This document shows, one piece after another, positions 1 through 8,585 of a stretch of 64,000 bases of DNA (positions within the stretch are counted from its first letter, which is position 1; each line of letters starts with the position of its first letter). The position numbers and the translations under genes are program-made. Below the pieces are notes generated by a model. That model had not been told where the DNA came from, did not search any database, and saw nothing but the letters and a program-made list of their open reading frames with translations. Origin of the DNA: Niveibacterium sp. 24ML (GTDB lineage: Bacteria; Pseudomonadota; Gammaproteobacteria; Burkholderiales; Rhodocyclaceae); NCBI RefSeq assembly GCF_026586805.1, contig NZ_JAPFHA010000005.1, positions 1 to 64,000 on the forward strand, written 5' to 3'.

Positions 1-380
1 CGACTCGACCGAGAAGTAATGGAACATCGAGGATTGGGGATCGACTTCGCCGCGCATCGTTGCTCTGCCTGGGGTGGGACGCTTATCCCTACGACAACTG
101 CATCCCCGAATCGTTCACGGGGTTTTGCATCACCCTGTTAGCAACCCGTTGCGAACGTTCTGCGGCTCCCACCTGATTGCTCGCTTTGTCGGGCATCCGG
201 AACTCCATGCTGGAATGAATCTCAGATTGGGAGCCATTTTCGTAAGTCCGAGTTCTACATCTGCGCGACTGTTATGCTTTGCCCCATAAGCGGAATCGGG
301 GGTGTGATCCGGTACCGCCTGCCATAGGGCAGTTCGCCTGCCGGCGATTGCAGTACAAAGACAATTTGCACGGGACGCCA
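1..380. other. Non-coding or unrecognised left edge
   Basis: No convincing gene is seen here. Short open frames exist on both strands, but their translations have neither family resemblance nor a ribosome-binding site. It may hold the promoter of the downstream restriction-modification genes and the remains of a gene cut by the window edge. Confidence 0.4.
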
Positions 381-2309
381 GTGAGTAAAAACGAGCGTAA
401 GACGGAGAATATTGTTCGCGACCAACTACGCCTGTGCGGGTACTACAACCCCGCATCTGATGTGCAGGTCGAAGAGCAGAAGAGCAACATCGAAGCAGCG
501 AAAAAGTTGCTTAGGGCGGCGAGTAAGTCGGGTGGTGGTGGGGCTGGCGCGCCGGAGTTCATTATCAGTGCCCCCAGCTCTCCGGATTTCTTGGTAATCG
601 TTGAGTGCAAGGCCGACACCAAGGATCACGTCAGCCCCTCCGTTAACGCCATCGTCGACGGCCAAGCTCTTGCCGAGGATGACGCTGCTCTCGCAAAGAG
701 GTTGAAGCGGTTTGCCGCTGACGGTGTCTTGCACTATGCGAAGGCTCTCTCCCGCGAGTTCAATGTGATAGCACTAGCTGTCAGCGGTGAGACCAAGAAG
801 GGAGCCTTGATCTCAACCTATCTATGGCATAAGGGTGGCCTGAAGCCAAAGGTCCTCGTTGCGAAGGGCGGCGCGACGCTCGATAAGATCATCCCATGGG
901 CTGACTACATAGAGAACGCGACGTTCGACCCAGCCGTTCAACGCATGCGCTTCGACGAGCTGATGGCCTTTGCTGCAGATCTGCATGAGTTCATGCGCGA
1001 TCACGCGAAGCTAACGGAAAGCGAGAAGCCACTGCTGGTCAGTGGCACATTGATCGCTTTGCGCAATAAGGCCTTTGCCGCGTCTTATGGCCTGCACACT
1101 CCAGCGCAACTGCAGCGGGAGTGGATGCGAATTATCAAGGACGAGATCCAAAGGGCTGAGATTCCTCAGGCCAAGAAAAACAATATGACTCAGCCCTACT
1201 CAAGCATCGAGGTGCACCCCGAGCTTGGGAAGCCCACGAAGTCATACCCCAAAGGTCCGTTGTTCGAGTTGATCGATCGCTTGAACAGCAAGGTTTGGCC
1301 GTTCATCAGCGTCTATCACGACTTCGACGTCGTGGGCCAGTTCTATGGCGAGTTCCTCAAGTACACCGGGGGCGACAAGAAAGCGCTAGGTATTGTTCTC
1401 ACGCCTCGCCACATCACCGAGCTATTCGCACTGCTCGCTAACGTAACCAAGGACAGCCATGTCTTGGACATCTGCTGCGGGACCGGCGGATTTCTGGTCT
1501 CCGCCATGCACCAGATGTTTAAGTCTGCGGTAACAGACGAAGATCGCGAGCGTATTCGCAGGGACGGTTTGGTCGGTGTAGAGCAGCAGCCAAACATGTT
1601 TGCCTTGGCTGCCTCGAACATGATTCTCCGCGGCGACGGCAAGGCAAACCTGTACCAAGGCAGTTGTTTTGATGATGCGATCACGAACGCGATCAAGCGT
1701 CACGATTGTGACGTTGGCATGGTGAATCCACCGTACAGCCAGAGTGACAGCGATCTGCATGAACTCAAATTTGTGAAGCACATGCTCGACTGCCTAAAGT
1801 CTGGCGGCACAGGTATTGCCATCGTGCCTATGTCCAGCGCCCTATCGGCAAACTCGCTCAGGGCCGAAATCCTCAAGGAGCACACCCTTGAAGCGGTCAT
1901 GTCGATGCCCGATGAACTTTTCTATCCGGTTGGTGTGATCACGTGTGTCATGGTTTTCACTGCACACAGGCCGCACGCTGTATCTAACCGAAAAAGCTGG
2001 TTTGGATACTGGAAAGAAGACGGATTCGAGAAGACCAAAACTCGTGGCCGCACAGATCAGCACGACCAGTGGTCCGCGATTCGCGATAGCTGGGTAGACG
2101 CATTTCGGAATCGCGAAGTTCATGCAGATAAGAGCGTTATGCAGAAGGTCAGTGCTGACGACGAATGGTGCGCTGAGGCCTATATGGAGACTGACTACAC
2201 AAAGATTTCTCAGGCTGACTTTGAGAAGGTGCTCCGAAACTACGCCATCTACCGTCTTGTCGGTAGCGATCCGTCCGATAGCAACGATGCGAAGGGAGAG
2301 GACGCATGA
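381..2309 (+). CDS. BcgI-like restriction-modification protein: nuclease domain fused to N6-adenine DNA methylase
   Basis: Predicted bifunctional restriction-modification subunit of about 642 residues. From the GTG at 381, residues 59-77 hold a PD-(D/E)XK-like nuclease signature: P68-D69, then E75-C-K77 on a hydrophobic strand. After a helical linker comes an N6-adenine methylase domain with SAM-binding motif I (VLDICCGTGGF, from residue 361) and catalytic NPPY at 449-452. Nuclease followed by methylase in one chain, with a separate S-like gene next door, is the architecture of BcgI-type (type IIB) enzymes rather than classical HsdR/M/S. The open frame extends upstream to an ATG at 279, but similarity to the family appears to begin at VSKNERKTENIV, so GTG 381 is preferred; no strong Shine-Dalgarno sequence decides it. 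The gene overlaps the next by 4 bp. GC is lower than in the origin-core genes, consistent with horizontal acquisition. BcgI-like cleavage is inferred. Confidence 0.82.
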   Translation: MSKNERKTENIVRDQLRLCGYYNPASDVQVEEQKSNIEAAKKLLRAASKSGGGGAGAPEFIISAPSSPDFLVIVECKADTKDHVSPSVNAIVDGQALAEDDAALAKRLKRFAADGVLHYAKALSREFNVIALAVSGETKKGALISTYLWHKGGLKPKVLVAKGGATLDKIIPWADYIENATFDPAVQRMRFDELMAFAADLHEFMRDHAKLTESEKPLLVSGTLIALRNKAFAASYGLHTPAQLQREWMRIIKDEIQRAEIPQAKKNNMTQPYSSIEVHPELGKPTKSYPKGPLFELIDRLNSKVWPFISVYHDFDVVGQFYGEFLKYTGGDKKALGIVLTPRHITELFALLANVTKDSHVLDICCGTGGFLVSAMHQMFKSAVTDEDRERIRRDGLVGVEQQPNMFALAASNMILRGDGKANLYQGSCFDDAITNAIKRHDCDVGMVNPPYSQSDSDLHELKFVKHMLDCLKSGGTGIAIVPMSSALSANSLRAEILKEHTLEAVMSMPDELFYPVGVITCVMVFTAHRPHAVSNRKSWFGYWKEDGFEKTKTRGRTDQHDQWSAIRDSWVDAFRNREVHADKSVMQKVSADDEWCAEAYMETDYTKISQADFEKVLRNYAIYRLVGSDPSDSNDAKGEDA

Positions 2310-2800
2310 AGTTGGTGGCTTTGTCGAAGTTGTTTGAGACGCGCTATGGGCACTCCTTGGAGTTGAATCGACTTAAGCAAACCCCACGCGAAGATGGTGG
2401 AATCGCCTTCGTCTCGCGCAAGATGGGTGATAACGGTATCGCGGCGCACGTCGAGCGAATAGCGGAGCTAGAGCCTGCGCCAGCCGGTGAGCTTACATGC
2501 GCGTTGAGTGGCAACGGCGTGTTGTCGACGTTTATTCAGGATGAGCCGTTCTACACGGCTTTCCATGTAGCCTGCCTTCGACCAATCGAGCCAATGAGTC
2601 AGGAGCAGTTGCTCTACTACTGCGCTTGCATAAAGGCGAACCGTTTTCGCTACAGCTATGGCCGACAAGCCAATAAGACCTTGAAGGATCTTCTCCTGCC
2701 AGATCCTGCGGATCTGCCGGACTGGATCAACGGGGGCCTTTCGCGTGTAGTTGACACGTTGAGCCATCGGCTGAATTCGATTCAGCGTCGGCTGCCATAA
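2306..2800 (+). CDS. Half-length HsdS-like specificity subunit
   Basis: Probable DNA-recognition subunit partnering the upstream nuclease-methylase. The 164-residue product resembles one half of a type I/IIB S subunit: a single target-recognition domain, including the segment YGRQANKTLKDLLLPDP that in S proteins precedes the central conserved helix, then a short C-terminal helix (GGLSRVVDTLSHRLNSIQ). Full S proteins carry two target-recognition domains in roughly 350-450 residues, so this one may act as a homodimer recognising a palindromic site. Its ATG overlaps the upstream stop (ATGA), implying translational coupling. No separate nuclease (HsdR) gene follows; the next 236 bp hold only hairpins. 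Target sequence and activity cannot be read from sequence. Confidence 0.7.
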   Translation: MKLVALSKLFETRYGHSLELNRLKQTPREDGGIAFVSRKMGDNGIAAHVERIAELEPAPAGELTCALSGNGVLSTFIQDEPFYTAFHVACLRPIEPMSQEQLLYYCACIKANRFRYSYGRQANKTLKDLLLPDPADLPDWINGGLSRVVDTLSHRLNSIQRRLP

Positions 2801-2853
2801 GTCTTGTAATAAGCCCCTACTTTGAGTCCCGAGAACCCGTCTGGCGGTCTAGT

Positions 2854-2955
2854 CCGGTTTCATTACAAACCGGTCAGCCACACAGGGTAGCTGCAGTCTG
2901 CTCGCTGGCCTTTAGCGGCCACCCTATCCTTTTGGTGTGACGGCCTCATAGGCCG
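2854..2955. repeat. Cluster of short hairpins between the RM genes and the AraC-type gene
   Basis: Three perfect short inverted repeats lie within 102 bp: CCGGTTT/AAACCGG (2854-2860, 2867-2873), TGGCC/GGCCA (2906-2910, 2917-2921) and CGGCCT/AGGCCG (2941-2946, 2950-2955). None is followed by a good T-tract, so they are poor intrinsic terminators. They sit at the end of the putatively acquired RM segment and may be intergenic repeat remnants. Confidence 0.4.
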
Positions 2956-3036
2956 ATCAGTAGTCGTGGCCAATTCGCGCTGTATTGCCCTGACCTTGCG
3001 AAATCCCGCCACGCCACGCTCTGTAACTGCCGCCGA

Positions 3037-4071
3037 TCAACCAGCCCGACGCCCCCTCCGCCAAGCACTCGGCGATTGCCCAGTCCAGCCGACGAAGGCA
3101 CGAAAGAATGCCGAAGGCTCAGCGTAGCCGAGCTCGGCGGCGAGTGTGGCGACCGGCACGTCGGTCTGCCCCAGGCGTGCGAGCGCGAGGTCGCGGCGCA
3201 GGGCTTCGCGGATGGCGCGGAAGCTGGAGGCTTCGGCTTCGAGCCGGCGTGCGAGGGTGCGGGGGGAGAGGTGCAGGCGGGCGGCGACGGTTTCGAGCGT
3301 GGGGAGTTCGGGCAGGGCTTCGCGTAGCAGGTCGCGCACGCGGGTGACCATTTCGCGGTCGCGCCGGTAGAGGGTGGTAAGCCGCCCCGGCCCGCCGGCG
3401 AGAAAGCGGGCGAGCGCGGCTTCGTCGCGCCGCAGGGGCAGATCGAGCAGGTTGGCAGCGAAGTGAGCGACCAGCGGCGTAGCCGGTGAATCAACCGGCG
3501 CTGCGAAGCGGCTATGTGCGGTGTAGATCAGCGTGTAGTCGGCGACATGCGCCGGGGGCGGGTAGGGGAAGTCCACCGCGTCGAGCGCGATGCCGCGCCC
3601 GACCAGCCAGCACGACAGCCCGTGTAGCAGGCGCAACAGCCATTCGAAGCTGAACACGCGATCCACCGCAAAGGGCTGGCGCTCGCTGATCGTGAGCTGC
3701 GCCTGCTCGCCGCTCCGCGCCACCGTGATCGACACATCGGGCAGCACCAGCCGCAGGAAGCGCACCGCGCGCGCCAGCGCCTCGCCCAGCGTCGCGGCGC
3801 TGAGCACCCCCCGGCACAGGAATTCAAAACTGCCCACCCGCATCGGCTGCGGGAACAGCCCGAAGGCCTCGTCGTCGAGCGTGGCCGCAACATGGTTGTA
3901 GAGCGCAGCGTAGTGGGCCAAGGGCACGCGCACCTCGTCGCGCACCAGGCAGGCGGCATCGATCTCGACTTGCGCCAGCAAGGCCGCCGCATCGAACCCC
4001 GCCGCATGCGCGCCAGCCAGCATGCCACGCACGAAGGCGGGGGCGACGGTGGCGGAACTTTGTGCAGGCAT
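3037..4071 (-). CDS. AraC family transcriptional regulator
   Basis: DNA-binding regulator of 344 residues. Residues about 20-210 match the arabinose-binding-type ligand domain found in OruR-like AraC regulators (LAHYAALYNHVAATLDDEAFGLF, then GSFEFLCRGVLSA). The C-terminal 100 residues form the two helix-turn-helix units, including LSPRTLARRLEAEASSFRAIREALRRDLALARL and VATLAAELGYAEPSAFFRAFVGWTGQSPSAWR. The second unit has the usual GYxxxSAFxRAFxxWxGxSPxxxR signature. The gene stands alone, convergent with the RM genes and 71 bp downstream of the toxin gene on the same strand. No adjacent catabolic gene identifies its target or effector. Confidence 0.9.
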   Translation of the reverse strand: MPAQSSATVAPAFVRGMLAGAHAAGFDAAALLAQVEIDAACLVRDEVRVPLAHYAALYNHVAATLDDEAFGLFPQPMRVGSFEFLCRGVLSAATLGEALARAVRFLRLVLPDVSITVARSGEQAQLTISERQPFAVDRVFSFEWLLRLLHGLSCWLVGRGIALDAVDFPYPPPAHVADYTLIYTAHSRFAAPVDSPATPLVAHFAANLLDLPLRRDEAALARFLAGGPGRLTTLYRRDREMVTRVRDLLREALPELPTLETVAARLHLSPRTLARRLEAEASSFRAIREALRRDLALARLGQTDVPVATLAAELGYAEPSAFFRAFVGWTGQSPSAWRRGRRAG

Positions 4072-4142
4072 GCCGACCTACGCGCCGAGGGCTTGCCGCA
4101 AGCGGGCGAAGAGCAATGTTCCAGTGGCGAAGGGCCGCTGTG

Positions 4143-4529
4143 TCATGCGTTGCCGGGCCATAGCCGTGCAAAGTCGAAGGAGAGTTGCCGGTGGTGGCGG
4201 ATCGAGAGCAAGTAGACCGCCGCTTGGGTGTCGGCCACCGCGTACAGCAGCAGGTAGTCGCCGTTGACCAGCACCCGTAGCGTGGATGCGGCGCCAGCCG
4301 GCAAGCGGGCAAGCTGGTTCAGGGCTTCGACCGAGCGGGGCGGGGTGTCGAGATAGGCACGCCCCATGCGCGGAAAGCGCTGCAGGTTGGGGATGACAGT
4401 GCTGCGCAGCGTTTCAAGCAGCGCATCGTAGGCGCTGTCGGCGCCCGCCTCGGCGAGGAAGGCTTCGATGGCGGCCAAGCGTTCGAGAAAGCTCGCCGTG
4501 AGTTCGACGCGGAATGGCGTGTCAGCCAT
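4143..4529 (-). CDS. ParE/RelE-superfamily toxin
   Basis: Small basic protein of 128 residues resembling plasmid-stabilisation (ParE/RelE) toxins: an N-terminal helical hairpin (SFLERLAAIEAFLAEAG), then the beta-sheet with LRVLVNGDYLLLYAVADTQAAVYLLSIRHHRQ, where the family usually has R-xxx-YxVxY-x(n)-V-x-I-x-x-VxHxRR. The frame is open further upstream, but the ATG at 4529 (MADTPFRVEL) lies inside the last codons of the antitoxin gene (overlap 4522-4529), the typical arrangement for a coupled toxin-antitoxin pair. ParE toxins poison DNA gyrase and RelE toxins cleave mRNA; sequence alone does not decide which applies. The second conserved basic position is H-H-R-Q rather than the usual HxRR. 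Confidence 0.8.
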   Translation of the reverse strand: MADTPFRVELTASFLERLAAIEAFLAEAGADSAYDALLETLRSTVIPNLQRFPRMGRAYLDTPPRSVEALNQLARLPAGAASTLRVLVNGDYLLLYAVADTQAAVYLLSIRHHRQLSFDFARLWPGNA

Positions 4530-4827
4530 TTTTGCCGGTGGCCTTGCGGCGCGCTTGAAGGCGGGCGATGGCGGTGTCGGCGTCTTCGCTGCGGCCGGCC
4601 GCAATGTCTTCGAGCCCGCGGCGGGCGTCTTCGATCAGCAGCAGGTGAATGCGTTCGCGTTCAAGCGCGTGGTAGTAGTCGAGCCGCGCGGCGTCGATCA
4701 GCGCGACGTAGCTTTCGCCGTTCTTGGTGATGATCTTCTCGGCACCGGCTTTGACCTCGTCCGCCAGTTCAGACAAGTGGGCACGGGCATGCGAAAGCGG
4801 CGTGACATCGCGGCTGGTGATCGCCAT
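4522..4827 (-). CDS. Phd/YefM-family antitoxin
   Basis: Antitoxin of 101 residues preceding the ParE-like toxin. The N-terminal half has the Phd/YefM pattern: VTPLSHARAHLSELADEVKAGAEKIITKNGESYVALIDA, a small alpha/beta DNA-binding fold that dimerises. The acidic C-terminal half (about residues 50-101) would wrap the toxin. A strong ribosome-binding site (AAAGGAGG) precedes the ATG at 4827. By analogy with the family it would repress its own promoter, with the toxin as co-repressor. The inverted repeat at 4893-4929 lies 66 bp upstream and is one candidate operator. Confidence 0.85.
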   Translation of the reverse strand: MAITSRDVTPLSHARAHLSELADEVKAGAEKIITKNGESYVALIDAARLDYYHALERERIHLLLIEDARRGLEDIAAGRSEDADTAIARLQARRKATGKNG

Positions 4828-4892
4828 TTCTGCCTCCTTTGACGTACGGATTAACGCACAGAATCGCAGCTATCTTAGCTGGCGCGGCCCGC

Positions 4893-4947
4893 CGACGTGC
4901 ATAGAAATTCCCGTTTTCTATGCATGTCGTCGGGACGTGTATAGAAA
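4893..4947. promoter_or_regulatory. Triple 15-bp operator-like repeat between antitoxin and icmF
   Basis: Three copies of a 15-bp word: CGACGTGCATAGAAA at 4893-4907, its inverted copy at 4915-4929 (14/15 matching) and a direct copy at 4933-4947 (13/15). The first two form a near-perfect palindrome around a 7-bp centre. Lying between the divergent antitoxin gene and icmF, it is a likely binding site for the antitoxin or another dimeric regulator. Confidence 0.5.
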
Positions 4948-5115
4948 ATCCGCAAATCGACAGGCTTTCGCGCGGAGCCTCTCGTGGGCGCTCTGCGTGA
5001 TTGGCGGATTCTGCACGATCGGCGTCGCATCCGGCACTGGCAGGCTGATTGACCGGCGGCTATTTTGGCAATGTGCCTGCCGCAATTGATAGAGGCGGGC
5101 GTCAGGAGAAGCCCG

Positions 5116-8100
5116 ATGACCGACCCGCGCGTCCACACCCAGTTGGCACCCTACAAAACCAAGCACCGCGTCCGCTTCGTCACCGCCGCCGCGCTGTTCG
5201 ACGGCCACGACGCTTCGATCAACATCATGCGGCGGCTGTTGCAGTCGACCGGCTGCGAGGTGATCCACCTGGGCCACAACCGCTCGGTGGGCGAGATCGT
5301 GAATGCGGCCTTGCAGGAGGATGTGCAGGGCATCGCGATCACCTCTTACCAGGGCGGGCATGTCGAGTTCTTCAAGTACATGGTCGACCTGCTGCGCGAG
5401 GCCGGCGCCGGGCATATCAAGGTGTTCGGCGGCGGCGGCGGTGTGATCGTGCCGGCCGAGGCGCGCGAGCTGATGGACTACGGCGTGACGCGGATCTACT
5501 CGCCGGAAGACGGCGCCGCGCTGGGCCTGCAGGGCATGATCAACGATGTGGTGGCTAAGGCGGATTTCGACGTTGCGGGCTTGGCGACGGCTGACTTTCA
5601 ACGCAGAGACGCGGAGGCGCAGAGGGCCGCAGAGAAAGGCCTTGAAGAAGTTCCTTTGCGGCCCTCGGCGCCTCTGCGCCTCTGCGGTGAGACTTCAGCC
5701 GCCGATGCCATCGCCGCGCTGCGTACTGGCGACACCCGCGTGCTGGCGCGCACGATTACCGCGCTGGAGGCGGGCACCGCCGCGCCCGCGCTGCGCGAGG
5801 CGATCCTGCGCGAAGCCGAGTCGCTGGCGACGCCGCGCCTCGGCATCACCGGCACCGGTGGTTCGGGCAAGAGCTCGCTGACCGACGAGCTGATCCGCCG
5901 CTTCCGCCTCGATCAGGCGGATCGGATGAAGATCGCGGTGATCGCGGTCGACCCCTCGCGCAAGCGCACCGGCGGCGCGCTGCTGGGCGACCGCATCCGC
6001 ATGAATGCAATCGAACATCCGCATATCTACATGCGCTCGCTCGCGACTCGAGAGACCGGCAGCGAAATTTCCGCCGCGTTGCCCGAGGTGATTGCCGCCT
6101 GCAAGTTGGCCGGCTTCGATCTGGTGATCGTCGAGACCTCCGGCATCGGCCAGGGCGATGCGGCGGTAGTGCCGCATGTGGACCGCTCGCTGTATGTGAT
6201 GACGCCGGAGTTCGGCGCTGCGAGCCAGCTCGAAAAGATCGACATGCTGGACTTCGCCGACTTCGTGGCGATCAACAAGTTCGACCGCAAGGGCGCGGCC
6301 GATGCGCTGCGCGATGTGGCCAAGCAGGTGCAGCGCAACCGCGAGGCCTTCAACCAGCGCCCGCAGGAGATGCCGGTATTCGGCACGCAGGCGAGCCGCT
6401 TCAACGACGACGGCGTGACTGCGCTCTACCAGGCGGTGCGTGCCGCGCTGCAGGGGCTGGGCCTGCACTTCGAGCCGGGATTGCTGCCGGAGATCCACAC
6501 CCGGCATTCCACGCACCAGACGCCGATCGTGCCGCCGGAACGTAGCCGCTACCTTGCGGAGATTGCCGACAGCTTGCGCGGCTACCACCGCCGAGTGGAT
6601 GCGCAGAGCCGCATCGCACGCGAACGGCAGCAACTGCTTGCGACCCGAGCGATGGCTGCAGCGGCCGGCGTGCCGGTTGAGCTGGATGCGCTGATCGCGG
6701 CGCGCGAGGCGCAACTCGGCCCCCGCGAAACCAGGCTGCTTGCAGAGTGGCCGCAGGTGGTGGCGGCCTACGCCGGCGAGGAGTACGTCGTCAAAGTCCG
6801 CGACAAAGAGATCCGCACCCGGCTGGTATCCGAAACCCTTTCCGGCAACTTGATCCGCAAGGTGTCGCTGCCGAAGTACGAGGACCACGGCGAGCTGCTG
6901 CGCTTCCTGATGCGCGAGAACCTGCCCGGCACCTACCCCTACACCGCCGGCGTGTTCGCCTTCAAACGCGAGAATGAAGACCCGACGCGGATGTTCGCTG
7001 GCGAGGGCGATGCCTTCCGCACCAACCGCCGCTTCAAGCTGCTCAGCGAAGGCATGCCGGCCAAGCGGCTTTCCACCGCCTTCGACTCGGTGACGCTGTA
7101 CGGCAACGACCCGGACCTGCGGCCGGACATCTACGGCAAGGTCGGCAACTCCGGCGTGTCGATCGCAACGCTCGATGACCTGAAGGTGCTGTACTCGGGC
7201 TTCGACCTGTGCGCGCCGAACACCAGCGTGTCGATGACGATCAACGGCCCGGCGCCGACGATTCTCGCGATGTACCTGAACGCGGCGGTGGACCAGCAGC
7301 TGGAGAAGTTCGAAACCGAGTTGTGGCAAACGAGCCACCGCGCACCGACCGAGGACGAGATCGCGAAGATCCGCGCCTGGACGCTGGCCACGGTGCGCGG
7401 CACGGTGCAGGCGGACATCCTGAAGGAAGACCAGGGCCAGAACACCTGCATCTTCTCGACCGAGTTCTCGCTGAAGGTGATGGGCGACATCCAGCAGTAC
7501 TTCGTCGAGCACGATGTGCGCAACTTCTACTCGGTGTCGATCAGCGGGTATCACATCGCCGAAGCCGGCGCGAACCCGATCTCGCAGCTGGCCTTCACGC
7601 TCGCCAACGGCTTCACCTATGTCGAGGCGTATCTGGCGCGCGGCATGCACATCGACGACTTCGCGCCGAACCTGAGCTTCTTCTTCAGCAACGGCATGGA
7701 CCCGGAATACGCGGTGCTGGGCCGTGTGGCGCGGCGCATCTGGGCGGTGGCGATGCGCGAGAAGTACGGCGCCAACGAGCGCAGCCAGAAGTTGAAGTAC
7801 CACATCCAGACTTCCGGCCGTTCGTTGCACGCGCAGGAGATCGACTTCAACGACATCCGCACCACGCTGCAGGCGCTGATCGCGATCTACGACGACTGCA
7901 ACTCGCTGCACACCAACGCCTTCGACGAGGCGATCACCACGCCGACCGAGGAGAGCGTGCGGCGTGCGATGGCGATCCAGCTGATCATCAACCGCGAGTG
8001 GGGCGTCGCCCGCTGCGAGAACCCCAACCAGGGCAGCTTCCTGATCGACGAGCTGACCGATCTGGTCGAGGAGGCGGTGCTGAAGGAATTCGAGGCCATC

Positions 8101-8496
8101 GCCGCGCGGGGCGGCGTGCTCGGCGCGATGGAGACCGGCTACCAGCGCGGCAAGATCCAGGAAGAATCGCTGTACTACGAGCACAAGAAGCACGACGGCA
8201 GCTACCCGATCGTCGGCGTGAACACCTTCCGCAACCCGCATGGCGACGCGGTGCTGGAGAAGCTGGAACTCGCGCGCTCGACCGAAGACGAAAAGCGCTC
8301 GCAGCTCGCACGCCTCGCGGACTTCCACGCCCGCCACGCCGACGCATCGCCCGCAATGCTCGCGCGGCTGAAGGATGCGGTGATCCGCGACGAGAACGTG
8401 TTCGCGGTGCTGATGGATGCGGTGCGCTGCTGCTCGCTCGGGCAGATCACCCACGCGCTGTTCGAGGTGGGCGGGCAGTACCGCAGGAACATGTAG
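5116..8496 (+). CDS. icmF: Fused isobutyryl-CoA mutase (IcmF), adenosylcobalamin-dependent
   Basis: Interconverts isobutyryl-CoA and n-butyryl-CoA using coenzyme B12, in branched-chain acyl-CoA metabolism; the fused G-protein domain acts as cofactor chaperone. The 1126-residue product has the IcmF order: cobalamin-binding domain (FDGHDASIN, with D29 and the lower-ligand H31), a MeaI-type P-loop GTPase domain (GTGGSGKSS at 246-254), then the (beta/alpha)8 mutase domain with [26 protein letters not shown] and [22 protein letters not shown]. The ATG at 5116 is preceded by AGGAG at 5104-5108, although the frame opens earlier. The linker between the first two domains (residues about 162-191) is encoded by a palindromic intergenic-type repeat read in frame, an unusual insertion described separately. 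No B12-related gene is adjacent. Confidence 0.93.
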   Translation: MTDPRVHTQLAPYKTKHRVRFVTAAALFDGHDASINIMRRLLQSTGCEVIHLGHNRSVGEIVNAALQEDVQGIAITSYQGGHVEFFKYMVDLLREAGAGHIKVFGGGGGVIVPAEARELMDYGVTRIYSPEDGAALGLQGMINDVVAKADFDVAGLATADFQRRDAEAQRAAEKGLEEVPLRPSAPLRLCGETSAADAIAALRTGDTRVLARTITALEAGTAAPALREAILREAESLATPRLGITGTGGSGKSSLTDELIRRFRLDQADRMKIAVIAVDPSRKRTGGALLGDRIRMNAIEHPHIYMRSLATRETGSEISAALPEVIAACKLAGFDLVIVETSGIGQGDAAVVPHVDRSLYVMTPEFGAASQLEKIDMLDFADFVAINKFDRKGAADALRDVAKQVQRNREAFNQRPQEMPVFGTQASRFNDDGVTALYQAVRAALQGLGLHFEPGLLPEIHTRHSTHQTPIVPPERSRYLAEIADSLRGYHRRVDAQSRIARERQQLLATRAMAAAAGVPVELDALIAAREAQLGPRETRLLAEWPQVVAAYAGEEYVVKVRDKEIRTRLVSETLSGNLIRKVSLPKYEDHGELLRFLMRENLPGTYPYTAGVFAFKRENEDPTRMFAGEGDAFRTNRRFKLLSEGMPAKRLSTAFDSVTLYGNDPDLRPDIYGKVGNSGVSIATLDDLKVLYSGFDLCAPNTSVSMTINGPAPTILAMYLNAAVDQQLEKFETELWQTSHRAPTEDEIAKIRAWTLATVRGTVQADILKEDQGQNTCIFSTEFSLKVMGDIQQYFVEHDVRNFYSVSISGYHIAEAGANPISQLAFTLANGFTYVEAYLARGMHIDDFAPNLSFFFSNGMDPEYAVLGRVARRIWAVAMREKYGANERSQKLKYHIQTSGRSLHAQEIDFNDIRTTLQALIAIYDDCNSLHTNAFDEAITTPTEESVRRAMAIQLIINREWGVARCENPNQGSFLIDELTDLVEEAVLKEFEAIAARGGVLGAMETGYQRGKIQEESLYYEHKKHDGSYPIVGVNTFRNPHGDAVLEKLELARSTEDEKRSQLARLADFHARHADASPAMLARLKDAVIRDENVFAVLMDAVRCCSLGQITHALFEVGGQYRRNM
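5601..5690 (+). repeat. Palindromic repeat inserted in frame in icmF
   Basis: Ninety bases with an imperfect inverted-repeat structure. The left arm starts ACGCAGAGACGCGGAGGCGC; the right arm ends GCGCCTCTGCGCCTCTGCGG. This resembles the dispersed 'cgcagaggcgcagag' repeats commonly seen between bacterial genes. Here it contributes about 30 in-frame codons to the linker between the cobalamin-binding and GTPase domains. Confidence 0.75.
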
Positions 8497-8585
8497 GCGA
8501 AGGCTGCGCCGCCGGGCGGGCGAAGGCTTGCGCAAGGCGCCTGGCGGGGCAAAATGCGGCTTTGCATCTTGCCCGAGCGCACACC

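Noticed and set aside
130-456. 108-codon minus-strand frame at the left edge
   Set aside because: No family resemblance, no ribosome-binding site, and overlaps the start of the restriction-modification gene.
5695-8535. 946-codon open frame on the strand opposite icmF
   Set aside because: It mirrors the codon positions of a confidently identified mutase; its translation is low-complexity His/Arg/Val-rich and matches no family. High-GC shadow frame.
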